Source of the DNA: Haemaphysalis longicornis
Taxonomy: Eukaryota; Arthropoda; Arachnida; Ixodida; Ixodidae
Reading direction: 5' to 3'
Assembly (NCBI GenBank): GCA_013339765.2
Contig: CM023449.1
Location: forward strand, 117,973,231-118,037,230
Length of the DNA stretch: 64,000 nucleotides
Positions 31,756 through 42,974 of the stretch are shown piece by piece (position 1 is the first letter of the stretch; each line of letters opens with the position of its first letter). Below the pieces are notes generated by a model. The model searched no databases. It had not been told where the DNA came from and saw only the letters and a program-made list of their open reading frames with translations. A program made the translations under genes and the position numbers.

Positions 31756-33426
31756 TCAGTCGTCGCGGAGCTCGCTGGTCGGTACATGGGCAATGCGCAT
31801 GTCGTATTTTGAAAAGACGTGCGACAATGCTTCGCCTATTCCTGGGATGTAGGGGATGGCTGCGTGTGCTCGTAATGTCCTGTTGTTGGCCATTCTTGGC
31901 TGTAGTATCTTATTCTTGGTTTGGCAAATGAGTCGCTTAGGGTAGCCATTGGCGATTAGTTCGCGGCGGATCGTTCCTAATTCACGTTTCAGTGCACTGT
32001 CATCTGAGCAGATGCATACGGTGCGCTTTATCAAGGACGACACAATGGATGTCTTGTGGCCGCGAGGGTGGCAAGATTCAAAGCTGAGGTAACGACCCAT
32101 GTGTGTGGGCTTCCTGTACACTGAGAAGGAGAGAGCGCCCGCATTGCGGCGAACAAGAACATCCAAAAAAGGGAAGCATGTTGCCTTGCTCGAACTCCAC
32201 GGTGAACTGTATATGCACATTCTGGGCGTTGAGGCTGTCCAGAGGACATGGGACATCTTCTTTTTTAAAATACAAAAAGAGTCGTCGACATAGCGGCAAA
32301 AAAACCTCGGTGCCGGTGTGAAGGTTGCCACTACCTTCCCCTCTAAAGCCTCCATAACTAGATTGGCCGTAGTAACTGATATGGACGCGCCCATCGCCGT
32401 GCCATGGGTCTGCTGATAGAGGCTTCCCCCGTAAGAAAAATAGGTGTTGCTCAGACAAAACATAAGCAACTCACAGAGCTCGGGGACGTCAAAGGGAGTG
32501 CGATCGGGAAGACTAATGTCCGCGTTTAGTGCTTCTTCGCACATGGCTACTGCCAGATCCACTGGGACACTAGTGAAAAGAGACTTGACGTCGAACGAAA
32601 CCATGACGTCGTCTTCAGTTAGAGTTACGTCCTTCAGCTTCGAAACAAAAGAGGACGAGTTTCCAACATGCGTGGGCGTCTTACCGGCTAGAGGGCTCAA
32701 CACTTGGTGAAGGTAGCCTGATAGTCGGTAGAGCGGTGACCTCGAGAAGTCGATGATAGGCCGAAGAGGAACGGCAGGCTTGTGGATTTTAGGCAGACCG
32801 TAGATTGCCGGGGCTGAACCGTTCGTGCACAGTAACCTGTCGTAGAGGCCCTTGTGGTGCGGAGGGACTAGCTTGAAGAAAAGCCTGGTTAGCAGTTCTT
32901 GAAGCTTGGACTGTAACCTGCTAGTTGGGTCACGGGCTAGAGGAGCGTATGTCTGCTGGTCTTCGAGAAGGGCCAACATCTTCTTGTGGTAGTCACTGCT
33001 ATCTAGCAAGACCGTGGCATTGCCTTTGTCAGCAGGAAGGATTGCGATACTGCTGTTATTCCGCAGGCTCCTGATGGCTTGCCTCTCCGCTACCAATAAA
33101 TGCAGTCTTGCACAATGTCTTCGCAAACCAGAGAGCACACCAATAGCACGGGTGCTGGCTTCTTGCCGTACTTCAGACGGAAGCTGACCGACCGTGCGTT
33201 CGACCGCACAAATCACCTTTCCTGGCTCCGGGGGTGCTTCCGTGTTAAAATTCAAACCACAGGACAAAACCTTAGCCTCCTCTTCGTTCGGTGTGTACGG
33301 AGATACGTTGATGACCTCTTGGGTGCATTGTGGCACGTCCGGGTGGAGTGCTTGCAGTTTCCTCTCTTGTGACGTTTTATGACGGCCTTCTCCCATGCTA
33401 GCTGTGAAGTTTGCGTGCAGCTGCAC
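31756..33426 (-). pseudogene. PLE-2 reverse transcriptase (right arm), 556-codon open frame
   Basis: Uninterrupted minus-strand frame. Motifs: NEEEAKVLSCGLNF, ILPADKGNATVLLDSSDYHK, IYGLPKIHKPAVPLRPIIDF, MVSFDVKSLFTSVP, YQQTHGTAMGASISVTTANL, FFCRYVDDSFCILKK (catalytic YVDD kept) and GRYLSFESCHPRGHKTSIVS. It ends at a stop just after RIAHVPTSELRDD, where a full element would enter the GIY-YIG domain; that part is deleted. The first Met is chosen only because the frame opens there; the N-terminal basic segment lies upstream in another frame. RT activity is conceivable but nuclease function is lost, so the element is called defective. Confidence 0.85.
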
Positions 33427-33599
33427 ATCTGGGAAGTCCTCAGGAATAAGATTCTCAAGTTGCCGGCGTGCAAAGAAGGTTTGCTTCTCCCAAGCTTGTA
33501 GCTTCTGGCGGCACTCAAGGATACGTGCTTGTAGTAGCTTCCGCTCGGCTTGTCGAACAATCTGGTGAGAAATAACTGTGAGAAACCGGTGGGCTTGAT

Positions 33600-34180
33600 C
33601 AAAGGGGCATGTATGTTACAGCATTTGACAGCAAATGGACATAATCTGTGGAACGAGAACGGTGCTTTTGAGCATTTTTGGCAGGAGGAAATTCAAAAGA
33701 GAGAAGTCCCGCAGAACAGTCAATGAGAGCGGTTCGAGAAAAAATCGACGCCGAAGATAATGTCATGGGGGCATTTTTCAAGGACGGTGAAGAGAACGAC
33801 ACTATCGTGGTCGGCAATCCATATTCAGGCGGCACGCATTCCGGCAATTGAAGGTGTGCTCTCATTGGCAACTCGAACAAATGTTTGCATGGGTGGCGTC
33901 AGAACTTTGCGAAGATGCCTGCGAAGGGTTAAACTGATTACAGAGATGTGAGCATTTGTGTCAGTGAGAGCCTGGGCTGCAACACCATCAACAGTAACGT
34001 CTAGTAAATTGGGCTTAGACTCCTTGGTTAATAGAGGATCTGTCGTCCAGGTCACAGGTGCAGTATTACCTCCTTGAGCTGCATTGATTAGTCGTCTGAT
34101 GAGGCGAAGGCTTAGCCTGGCAATGTCGAAAGCTGTAGCGGGCTACATGCCCACTGTGACAGCAGTGGAAGCATATTGGC
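33600..34180 (-). pseudogene. gypsy-1 zinc knuckle and protease (right arm)
   Basis: Minus strand: NKPICFHCCHSGHVARYSF (last Cys replaced by Ser), then LLDVTVDGVAAQALTDTN with D-T-N at the active site, RRHLRKVLTPPMQTFVRVAN, and in another frame TALIDCSAGLLSFEFPPAKN. It matches the left copy, with one more stretch of open frame. Confidence 0.78.
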
Positions 34181-34629
34181 TTGTTTTCAGGAGTACTCCA
34201 CTCTTCGGAATTTTGTGTCTGAAAATGGCGTGGGGCATATTGGTGGGGACCAGTTAAGACACGAGGAACAGTGAAAGCGTTTTTCGGGTGAGCTACAGAG
34301 CAAATGCGTGGAATGGTGTGGCTTGCGAGCTCTTGCTGTATATCGCATGGGTTAGGGAGATGGAAGGTGACGTTCATTCACGGGTCGGGGCTAGTAGGGC
34401 AGCCGTAGCCGTAGCCTCCAGCTCACGCCGTACTATTTTAATTAAGTTGTCGAACAAAGAAGGGCACATTCCAGTGGAGTTGTATACTCGTAATAGGATG
34501 TGGGAGCCGTGTTAGGCAGTCGAGTGAACTGTGGGGCAATACAGTGAGCTTTCGCTTGTTTCTTTCTTACTTTATTTGGTACCCACAGCGCCTGTTGGCA
34601 TTACAGTGGGGGGGAATGACAAAAAGAAA

Positions 34630-35330
34630 TGCATCAACTAGTTACGTTGATAACCAAAGAAACATTTTCCAGAGAATGCGAGGCCCTTTTCAAGATGTTT
34701 AAACGGTCTGCACTCTGTAATGATGTCGTCTGTGCTGGTGCAGTCCTTATAAACGAGCAGGTTGAAGCGCCATCAGCAATTCCTTTCTGCACATGGCCTA
34801 CTTTGCCAGTTTCTGACGTGTCGGCATCTATCTTGTGACACAGAGCAACACCATCCTGAATATAGGCGACGGATGACTCCATCGAGGTTTTGGCATGGGA
34901 AGAAAGTTCCTTCGCGGCTAGTTGGTGGCCAACAAGCTTTCCGAACAGCTCACGTAATGTCAATTTGCAGGTTTCCCAGCTTGTTAGGTCTGCTTCGTGT
35001 CTCTCAAACCAACAATAGTCTGGCTGGGCCCTTGAGGTAAAATATTACGTTGGCCAGCCCCAAGGTTGCATCCCATCTGTTATGAGCGCTCGCACTCTCG
35101 TAGGTGCTTATCCAGTCATCAACGTCAGTGCCGCAGAAGGTGCTGCGGTCGCAGGGATGGGAGACGACCATAAGTGGCATAGTCAGCCAGAGGGCTCCAT
35201 CGAGTGCCAAAATTTCTGTGCCGACCTGGCGTCCACTGCGCAGCTCCGTGTTTGAGGTAGCAGATGTTGCAGTGCAAGAGGACCAGGATAGGGCACGCTG
35301 CGCAAGCCTCTTCATCTTCACAGCGCGCAA
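34630..35330 (-). pseudogene. gypsy-1 gag (right arm, uninterrupted by LINE)
   Basis: Minus strand: CGTDVDDWISTYESASAHNR, NVIFYLKGPARLLL, then LRELFGKLVGHQLAAKELSS, SVAYIQDGVALCHKIDADTS and KVGHVQKGIADGAS. It reads through the point where the left arm carries the LINE. A stop near 35004 and a frameshift near 34700 break it. Confidence 0.8.
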
Positions 35331-35341
35331 ATGAGGTTACT

Positions 35342-36830
35342 GTGCGCGCAGTAATCCAGGCTGGTGCTCTGCTTTCAGCATTGACGCTGAAATCCTTTTC
35401 TACTCCCTTCCGCATGAACAAGTTTTGGTCTCTGTGAAAGAATGTAGTCACCGTCTAGAACGGCGAGGTTAAGTTTATGCAAAGTTGCGGGATTTCCGGG
35501 GAATCCTTTTTGGAGCTTCTGCGTTTCTACTTAGCATCAACTATTGTAGGATGGTGTGACAGTGTCTATGTGCAGAGATCTGGAATCTGTAGACGTTCTA
35601 AAGTTCCTCACCTTGTTAGTGACATTTCTTGGCTCATGTTGACCGTGTATTGGAACGTGACTTGGAGGGTTTGGCAATTAAAACTTTCGGGTATGTTGAC
35701 GATTACCTAGTACTTTGTGGAAACTATGACCCGTACAAGAAAAATGGTGGACATTTTAAAAGCATTCAAACGTCACGCATTTAGGCTGACCTTTATGTCC
35801 AAGGCGCTAAACCAAAGAACAATCCAGTTTTTGGACCTGTTGTTAAAATTCGAGCAGAATCATGTATGTTGGCTCTATAGCCCACGATCTCAGAAGAAGC
35901 CTTTACTGAACTCTTCATCAGCATGTTCTAGGATTGTAAAATATGGGATTGTTGTCAACTGCCTCAGGTCAGACATCTGGTTTTGTTTTCAGTCTTGTTT
36001 TCACCTAATTGAGTCTAGCTTTGGTGAACAGTTTGTTGACCCAAAAATGCTGGCTACGGTGACGAAGTCTTGGGTCGGCCCATCTTCAGTTGTTGGATTT
36101 GGTGAAGAAAACTTGTCTCCTGCTTGTGATGTTGTGAAGGAAAAGATAGTTGTAATCTCGTACCTGCACGATGTATCTCACCGCTTGAAAGTAGTGGGGA
36201 GCAGATATAACATCAATGTGGTGTTTTCAGCCAAAATTAAGTTAAACTGCAGCTGTCCCGCCATCGAAAAGAATATTAGTAATAAGGGCCGAGCAAACAG
36301 CTGTGGTGTGAAACATGAGAAACAGTTTGTTCCTTGTAGATTAAATGTGGTTTATTGCATTCCTTTCAATTGTGGTCGCTTTGATGTTGGCTAGTTCACT
36401 GAGTGCCTTCTGGCCCTCTTCCCACCCATTGCAAAGATTGTGGTTGTACGCTTTTCCTTCATGATACAACGGTACTGTTCTCGCACGATGAACAAAAGGT
36501 GAGGGAAGTATAGTGGAAGCACATAAAATTCGAAAAATGTCTGACTCGTGTGTTAGCGCTCGTCTTTAGCACTTTTAGATGCAGAATTGGCGTATCTTGA
36601 AGAGAGCAGTACTTGAGAGCGTTTGTCTGTACAGTTGCTTATAGTGGGTTCATGTGTCATGTTTTTATCTTTTTTTTATACCTTCCGATGGCTTTATATT
36701 TGTCTCTTCAATAAAAATTCAGTTTGGTTCAGTGGTTGTCCAGTGTTATCCTCCTTTTTGTCCCGTTATTTGTGCGCTGCGAAGATGAATCTGCACCAAC
36801 TAGCCCGGTTTTCTATGCTACTTCAGTCCG
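35342..36830 (+). mobile_element. PLE-3, 5'-truncated Penelope-like element (right arm)
   Basis: Mirror of 17210-18665. RT from about 35350 with VDDYLVLCG (about 35697-35722) and KALNQRTIQFLDLLLKFEQ, then SRYNINVVFSAK and YCIPFNCGRFDVG followed by a stop. The 3' tail includes AATAAAAATTCAG (36710). More frameshifts separate the blocks. Confidence 0.75.
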
Positions 36831-37472
36831 CAACCACTATCAATGATGTTACGTGGCGCGGAGAAATTACAGGTTGTTTACAAACAAGTCCACAGCATTG
36901 GCTCAATGGTAAAGCGGTGCCAGAGTAGCGAACTGATCAACTTTGGTAACGTCATTTTTCGCTCATGAGTCATTTAATTTGCATTCGTTCTCGTCGTCCA
37001 ATGAGGATTACTGCACGGCAACACCTACATGGCACGTTCAAAGCATCAAACAGATGGGTATTTAAGGTACATGGCTCCTAACTTATGGTAATATTAAGGC
37101 GAAGCAGCAAGTACAAGGCGTGCAAGGCAGCAGCCTGACTTCTTCTGGCCATCGTTGTTGGTATAAAGGAGCAACTAAGTATACTTGTGCATGGAGGATA
37201 TGCTATCCAGGCATTGACGATTTACAAAGTGACACTGTGTTTATTCAAAGCGGTCGTTCTTTAGCGCGTGTTGTTATAAGGTCTTTCCCACTTCTCTTGT
37301 TTTTAATAAAGTGCTGTTTTGCCGCTTTGCGCTGAAATCAGTTTTCAACTCTTGAGGATTTGTGCCTAGTCAAGTAATGGCTCCAACTTGTGCCTGAGCA
37401 GCAGCCGCAGTTCCTAAAGCATTGTGCAGCTGAGCCCAAGGACTTTTTTCTTTTCCTTTTTTTTTTAGTGAA

Positions 37473-37560
37473 GGCAAAAATAATCGAAAACGCCCGTGTG
37501 TGGAGATTTCAGTGCGAGTTAAGATAGCCAAATGTCAGGATTAACGTGAATCGAACCTAG
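37473..37560 (+). mobile_element. Decayed tRNA-SINE body fragment (right arm)
   Basis: Mirror of 16475-16562: GAAAACGCCCGTGTGTGGAG and GTTAAGATAGCCAAATGTC. Same decay as the left copy. Confidence 0.6.
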
Positions 37561-37739
37561 CACTGTGTCACGCTTCATAGCCCAAGAGTGGCCTCGGCAC
37601 CTACAACCCCCGAAATAGAATCTTTTTCAACTTTGTTTTTGCAGCAGTGGTGCGATGAGCGGGGCTCAGCCTAGTGCCCCCTCATATAATTCCTGACTGA
37701 TAAACCGACCCAGTTGTCCTGATGGCCATTGCGTGACAG

Positions 37740-39677
37740 CTGTTCTGTCGGATACACTGTAAGCACCTGCTTAGCTATTGGGAAAGGCAGTGCAGTTTGT
37801 TAACGAGATCAGATATCAAAGCAGTCTAGCTCAGAACTTTAATCCTACTAGTGTAAGCCATTATTTGGCCTTGTACAAATTCTCAAAAAAGTCAAAAATA
37901 CCGTTTGGTGTGAAGGGACTAAAGCAGGTTTTAGACACAAGACTGCATCAGCAAAGGATCTCTGGTGTCACGTAGAAAAAAAATTCAGAATAAGCAGTTA
38001 GAATAGTTCAAAAGCAGGCTAAACTAACTTTTGTGTACATATTAATGTAGCCATATGTGGGACAAAATACACCATCAATTGTGAATTTAGATTCACTTGA
38101 CGTTTGCGGTGTGGTTGTAAAAGGAAGCGTTTATTTGTTTCTTTTGGTGTTGCAGGTGCTGACTGAGAAATTGTGGAAAGTTTTGAGCCAAGATGTTCCT
38201 GGCCTAAACCGTGATGGGCACGTAAAATGTTGTATGTATATTTGAGGTTATAAAGCATTTAATAAAGAATTTTCGAGTTTTGGGACTTGGTTTCTGCTGT
38301 TTCATATGCCCATACATTGCAACATGTAATCTATATTCAGATCTGTAGTTTTATTAAAAAATTGTTTTCAGCAGACAGATTTACTATTCACTACGTCACT
38401 TTTTCATGATCAGTTCATTAGCATGTGTTGCGGGTTTTTTTTTTTTAGCAATTGATGCAGAACTAGCACACATACTAGGTAAATATTTATAAGGCTTAAT
38501 GTTATGTTTCAGTTTTTCAGTCAATTTGAGAACCTGTATTTGCTGTAAACTTAAGTGCTTTTGTGATCACATGCCTTGAAGCATGCTCCAGCGTAAGAAT
38601 ACTGGATAGCAAAGCCCCTTGTAGCTTGTTTTGGTCAGTGTGTGTGGACAAACGTAAGTCATCAGTAGAGGCTTCATAGTCCAACTCACAAATAAATGTG
38701 GGTGCTATTGGGGCTTGCAAGGAAAAAAGAAAAAGACCCGTGAACACACGATCGCGAAGAGGAGCCGGTGCAAAGGTAGTCCTGCGTGTCTAAATCTAAG
38801 AGGCGAAGATCAGAGCAGGAGTATTTTACAGTTCTAATTCTGCCTGGGCAAAACTTTAGTGCCAACTGCCGTTTCGTATGGGCGGAGCGCTAGATACGAT
38901 AAAGAAAAAAACAAAACAAGCAACCCGGTTGTTTGTGCGATCGCATAAAAAGCAGCAGGGCACAAAGTGCAACCATCGTGACAAGGTTGAAAGCAATCGT
39001 CAGAAAATCTGTGTACCAACATGTTCAAGGTGGGCTACAAGTGATTGTACTTATCGCGTATTCCCAGCGTGACTTAGGCCCAACTTTATGGGGCATTAGG
39101 CTAAATTTCTATTTGTCACACTCCAGGAATTCATTCATAATAAAGGTTGACTTTCACAGCGGCGGCCGATCACAGGGTGAACTGTGGATGCACGCTTGCG
39201 TAGCAACCGTTCACGCGACGATTTGCGAATGCGACACTGCGATTGCAAAACAGCACGGATTACAAAGTATTTAGGTAATATTACCTAGAACACTGTTGCA
39301 GCGTAAAACTTAATCAAACGACCCGGTTGAAGCACTTCGAAATGCACAGCGGTGGGTATCACAAGCGGACGCGAAATCCAACACAGACACAGTTGATCGA
39401 AGCACTTTTAACTTCGTTAAAATATCCAGATCTAGGAGTGTGGTTGAATCACAGCGCAGCCGTCCCAGAAGGCGAAATCCAACGCGCAATTGAAACACTT
39501 GCCGGTTGGCGCAAGCGAAAAGGGCGTACGCTTCAGTATTCACTGCCGGCCGTCCGCCGGGCCAAGAGCGGGGAGTGTGTGCGCCGGCAGAACAGCCCCG
39601 CAACCCTTCGCCTTTCCCTCTCGCACTCCTCCTTTTCTCCCTTTCGTGGGTGATGCATCGCCGAAACCGGAATACGC
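37740..39677. other. Outer unidentified segment of right arm
   Basis: Mirror of 14345-16280, with plus-strand frames GKAVQFVNEIRYQSS (37778) and PSIVNLDSLDVCGVVVKGSV (38069) and an AATAAAG near 38260. No family was recognised. Confidence 0.4.
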
Positions 39678-40483
39678 GACGCCGCTGCCCTCTCCGCTTC
39701 TTCGTCGTCCATGACTTCAGGATGTACTTCCTGTTCATCAGCAGCACCGGTGACATTGGCGTAGGACCTTACACATTCGTCTGACAGGTGGCAAAAAAGC
39801 TTACACTTCGAGCACCTCGGTATTCGGCACTCTTTTCGAATGTGTCCTCAGCGCTTGCACCGTAGACACTGAGGCGCACGTCCCGGCACGACGACGACAA
39901 CAGAGCCTCCGTAGAACTTGAACAGTTGGGGCAAATCGTCGGTGCTGAGGTCCTCACGCAGAGTCATGCGGACGAGGCGCGTCGTCGACTTCGCCGTCTA
40001 AAAGCCGGCTGCCCCCCATGCGTCCTGGCGAACGTCCTTCACTTCACCACACTCTGTGAACACCCTGCTTATCGAGGCATCCGGAACATGAAAGGGCACC
40101 CAGTGTAGCCTGATGATAACTTCTTGTGTAATGGGGTGTATGACGTTGCAGCAACGCCCCTTCACTTTCAGTCCTCCCGCCTCCACCAGCCATTGGCGCG
40201 CCTCCGGTGTCTTCAGCTTTATCAGCCAGACATGGCCCATTTGAAAGGTCCCTATTCCTGCGATGTCCTTGAGCGCGCCCATTTCGTAAAAAGGCGCGCG
40301 AAAGTCCTCAATCCGGTATGGTCTCCCACCAAGGTCACAGTGAAGAATTAAACAAGGTTTCATCGAGTCTTCCGACGGTATCGTCAGCAGCAAAAACCTG
40401 TAGCCTGAAAGCGCGGAAGGAAATCGGTCACCGTGGCCGGACATGGCCGCTGAAACGCCTGGCAAGGAGCCAGCCATCCGCAC
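39678..40483 (-). pseudogene. LINE ORF1/gag-type zinc-knuckle protein, cut at palindrome edge
   Basis: One minus-strand frame from an ATG at 40483, broken by just two stops (TAG near 40000, TGA near 39858). Order: CLILHCDLGGRPYRIEDF, GTFQMGHVWLIKLKTPEARQ, EVIIRLHWVPFHVPDASISR, VKDVRQDAWGAAGF, YGGSVVVVVPGRAP. Then two CCHC knuckles follow: CLRCKR-stop-GHIRKEC and CSKCKLFCHLSDEC, both C-x2-C-x4-H-x4-C. It continues CVRSYANVTGAADEQE and stops matching at 39677, where arm sequence begins. This is the nucleic-acid-binding ORF1 style common in tick LINEs. Only one stop lies inside a knuckle, so it is fairly young. Confidence 0.7.
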
Positions 40484-40540
40484 GTCCGTTCTCTGAGCGC
40501 ACCGGAAGTGAACTTCACTGATCCCCGCGGTGGTTGCATG

Positions 40541-40679
40541 ACTAAACGTGCAACCCTCCGCGGTGGGGTTGCATGTTTATTCAGCTTTTTCACTGTAGTT
40601 TTATTCAAAAGCTGACTAAACATGCAACGCCACTGCGGCGGGTTGCATGTTTAGTCAGCTTTTGTATGAAACTACAGTG
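40541..40679. mobile_element. Nested small palindromes (MITE-like)
   Basis: 40591-40679 is an 89-bp near-perfect hairpin: CACTGTAGTTT at the left end is answered by AAACTACAGTG at the right, with AAAAGCTGACTAAACATGCA in between on each strand. The preceding 40541-40585 repeats the same inner words (GACTAAACGTGCAAC, GGTTGCATGTTTATTCAGC), so a second, partial unit sits beside it. No coding and no clear target duplication. Confidence 0.75.
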
Positions 40680-40900
40680 AGTACGACAATTTCTCTGTAA
40701 TGGTCTTTACTCAAGGTGTTGTTTGCCGTGTTGTTGCTGCATTTGAAGAGAGTACTTTATTGAATTAGTTAGTGGGTGGGTACACACAGCTGCATTATTC
40801 ATGTCTCGTGCCAGTGGTACATGTACAACATATCCATAGCTATAAATATAAAGCAATGTCAGAGATTTAACGGCCCCCCTAAGCCCTAGAAATTGCACTG

Positions 40901-41138
40901 ACCCGCCGCTGTGGCTCAGTGGCTCAGGCGTTGCGCTGCTGAGCACGAGGTCGCGGGTTCGATTCCCGGCCGCGGCGGCCGCTTTTCTGACGGAGGCGAA
41001 AAGCAAAAACGCCCGTGTGTACGAGATTTTGCCGCACGTTAAAGATCTCCAGGGTGGTCAAAATAATCCGGAGCCCTCCACTACGGCGCACCGTCATCGC
41101 CTGCGTTGCGTCGGCACATTAAACCCTAGAATCAATAC
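40901..41138 (+). mobile_element. Complete tRNA-derived SINE (tick Ruka-like), 238 bp
   Basis: The tRNA-like head (40904-40978) has an A box TGGCTCAGTGG and a B box GGTTCGATTCC. The body follows (GGAGGCGAAAAGC, AACGCCCGTGTGTACGAGAT, TTAAAGATCTCCAGGGTGG, CTCCACTACGGCGC) and the tail is AATCAATAC. It is flanked by a perfect 13-bp target duplication AGAAATTGCACTG at 40888-40900 and 41139-41151. RNA polymerase III would transcribe it from the internal boxes, and it depends on a LINE for movement. It is the reference copy for the others in this window. Confidence 0.93.
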
Positions 41139-41151
41139 AGAAATTGCACTG

Positions 41152-41867
41152 CTTTTTTATGTTAAAGCTCGAATGATTGATCAACGAAAAATACTGAGGA
41201 ATACAAGGAAATTTCAACCAAACAAAGAATCAAGCAAATAGTATGTTACGAAGACTGAGTAGATTTAAGCGTCGTGCGCTAACAAACGTTGATGGAGGTC
41301 GCTGCAAAACCGCATACTGCGCGGTTTTTTGTAAGTTCGGCAGGTAGCCTTGTTAAGGGTGCAACCGTCAAAAGCTACAGATCAGTGGTACAAATATTTT
41401 TGCTGCAAAATAAATACTTTGCCAGTTCAACAAAAATGCAGGCGACGGCGTGTGTGCCAACCCGACGCGGTAAACAAAACACTGCACAGCATTCGTATTG
41501 TCTATTCTCCACCCCATCCCGTGCTATCGCGCTGTTAACAATGAAGCTGCCAAAAGGCCCAATAACTGCTACTCATTCTATAACGCATGCTCGACATAAA
41601 AACAATAAAAAAGCCCCAAAACAATTCGCGCAGCTTAGGAATGCAACACAAAAAAAAAACAGCTGGCAAAATTACGCATAAAAACATGGACCAGCAGAGA
41701 GTGATTCTCGATAAACTATCTTGATTTTAGCACGCGGCGCGCCGACATTCGCACTTCAACCGCGTCTACTCCAGTCACCCAGTGCTGCTGCATTCACCAT
41801 CGGTGTAGGGCGCTCCGTGCAATGTTCAATTGAACACCCTGTCGTAAAAATCTTTATTATTGCTTTC
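41152..41867. other. No gene seen
   Basis: A-rich on the plus strand. A 130-codon open frame at 41289-41681 has no recognisable domain or splice context. Confidence 0.5.
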
Positions 41868-41875
41868 GTTTACAC
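41868..41875 (+). repeat. hAT target-site duplication, left
   Basis: GTTTACAC, identical to 42967-42974. An 8-bp duplication is characteristic of hAT elements. Confidence 0.85.
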
Positions 41876-42966
41876 TAGACTACTGCACGGGCCTGATGTT
41901 ACGGCCCGAGCTCTGCCCGAGCCCGGCCCGAGCCCGTTTCGCGAAGCCCGAGCCCGACCCGGGCCCGTAACACCTAGCCCGAGCCCGGTCCGGGCCCAGG
42001 CATTCATAAGTGAGCCTGGCCCAAGCCCGGCCCGGGCCCACCATCTCAAGCCCAGGCCCGGCCCGGCCCGGTGATCTATTTTTTGGCCTAGGGAGGGCCC
42101 GCGTGTGTTTGACCAGGCCCGGTCTTTGACGGTGAAGAAATTTTGTTTATTATATTCCGGGCGATCAGACGGAGCATCTAGTCTGTACAAGCCCGTCATG
42201 AACTGAACGCAAAAAATAAGGGTTTAAAAGTGCACGTAGTTCAACTGTCGCCATCTGCCACATCGGCGTAATAATAGCTCGTATTCTTAGACGAGAGACA
42301 CCATCACCATTGATTACCAGACTCTTGGCAACTTCACTGGTTCTCTCGGCCACAAGTTGGTATTGCTGGAATTTTTTATCCGCATTTGAATCAACGAGCA
42401 TGTACGCGCGTTGAAATACTTCACATGCAGTGGTCGTTAAGCGGTGGTGTTTCTCTGGCATGCGTGTTTGATTCCCGATCACGGCAGCCGAATTTTGATT
42501 GGTGCGACATCTAAACCACACGTGTACATACATAGACATAGGTACAACGCTCCAGGATATCTGAATTTGGTTCCTTCCCCTCTTGGGCATTCCTTGTAAT
42601 CGTATCTTTGGTATGTTATACCCCAAAATATAAAATTTTGATGCAGTGCAAGAAATGTCATTAAAATTGCAGTATAGTGGCCATCAGACCTAGCAAAAAA
42701 CGTTTTTAAAACATTGCGTACAACTAACAGCAAGAAGCGCGCAAAAATAAACCAAGAATATTCACTTAGATGCTCTTTTCTACACTTCACGTCGGACCTA
42801 TTAACGGCCGTGCCTATGAATTCAAGCCCGAGCCCGGCCCGGGCCCACGGCGTCGAGCCCGATCCCGGCCGGGCCCGCCGAAAATCGACTTCGAGCGGCC
42901 CGGCCCGGCCCGCGGGACGGGTCGGGCCTGGGCTTTCGGGCCGGCCCGGGCCCGTGCAGTGCTCTA
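41876..42966. mobile_element. Non-autonomous hAT-type element, 1,091 bp
   Basis: The left end TAGACTACTGCACGGGCC and right-end complement TAGAGCACTGCACGGGCC form terminal inverted repeats; 8-bp duplications GTTTACAC flank both. Just inside each end lie GC-rich arrays built from GCCCGAGCCCGGCCCGGGCC-like words (41899-42070 and 42825-42955). The middle (about 42130-42810) is AT-richer, and its longest frame (minus, 42626-42165) shows no transposase motif. Superfamily rests on duplication length and terminal sequence. Confidence 0.85.
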
Positions 42967-42974
42967 GTTTACAC

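Larger units (their letters stand above)
31340..33600 (-). mobile_element. PLE-2 (right arm)
   Basis: Mirror of 23700-25905. Contains the best-preserved RT frame in the window, the truncated endonuclease C-terminus (about 31745-31590) and a hammerhead-like structure (31442-31508). The limits are approximate. Confidence 0.78.
30803..35340 (-). mobile_element. Ty3/gypsy element (gypsy-1), right arm, LINE-free
   Basis: Minus-strand mirror copy. Gag (35330-34630), zinc knuckle (about 34175-34130), protease (about 34060-33600), PLE-2 insertion, RT N-terminus (31244-30850). Gag is uninterrupted through about 34900, so this arm preserves the LINE's empty target. Confidence 0.8.
28475..39677 (-). 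repeat. Right arm of giant inverted duplication (about 11.2 kb)
   Basis: Mirror of 14345-28350. It lacks the LINE but has about 390 bp (28681-29072) missing from the left arm. Its coding relics are slightly better preserved, for example PLE-2 RT is open over 556 codons. The outer end GGAATACGC stops at 39677, inside an ORF1-type pseudogene that is not duplicated. Confidence 0.95.

Noticed and set aside
31756..33426. 556-codon frame as a functional host gene
   Set aside because: It is the RT of PLE-2, with its endonuclease core deleted and a decayed mirror copy in the left arm.
14345..39677. CRISPR, integron or prophage-like organisation
   Set aside because: The repeats are eukaryotic transposons in one large inverted duplication; there are no regular short spaced repeats or phage genes.
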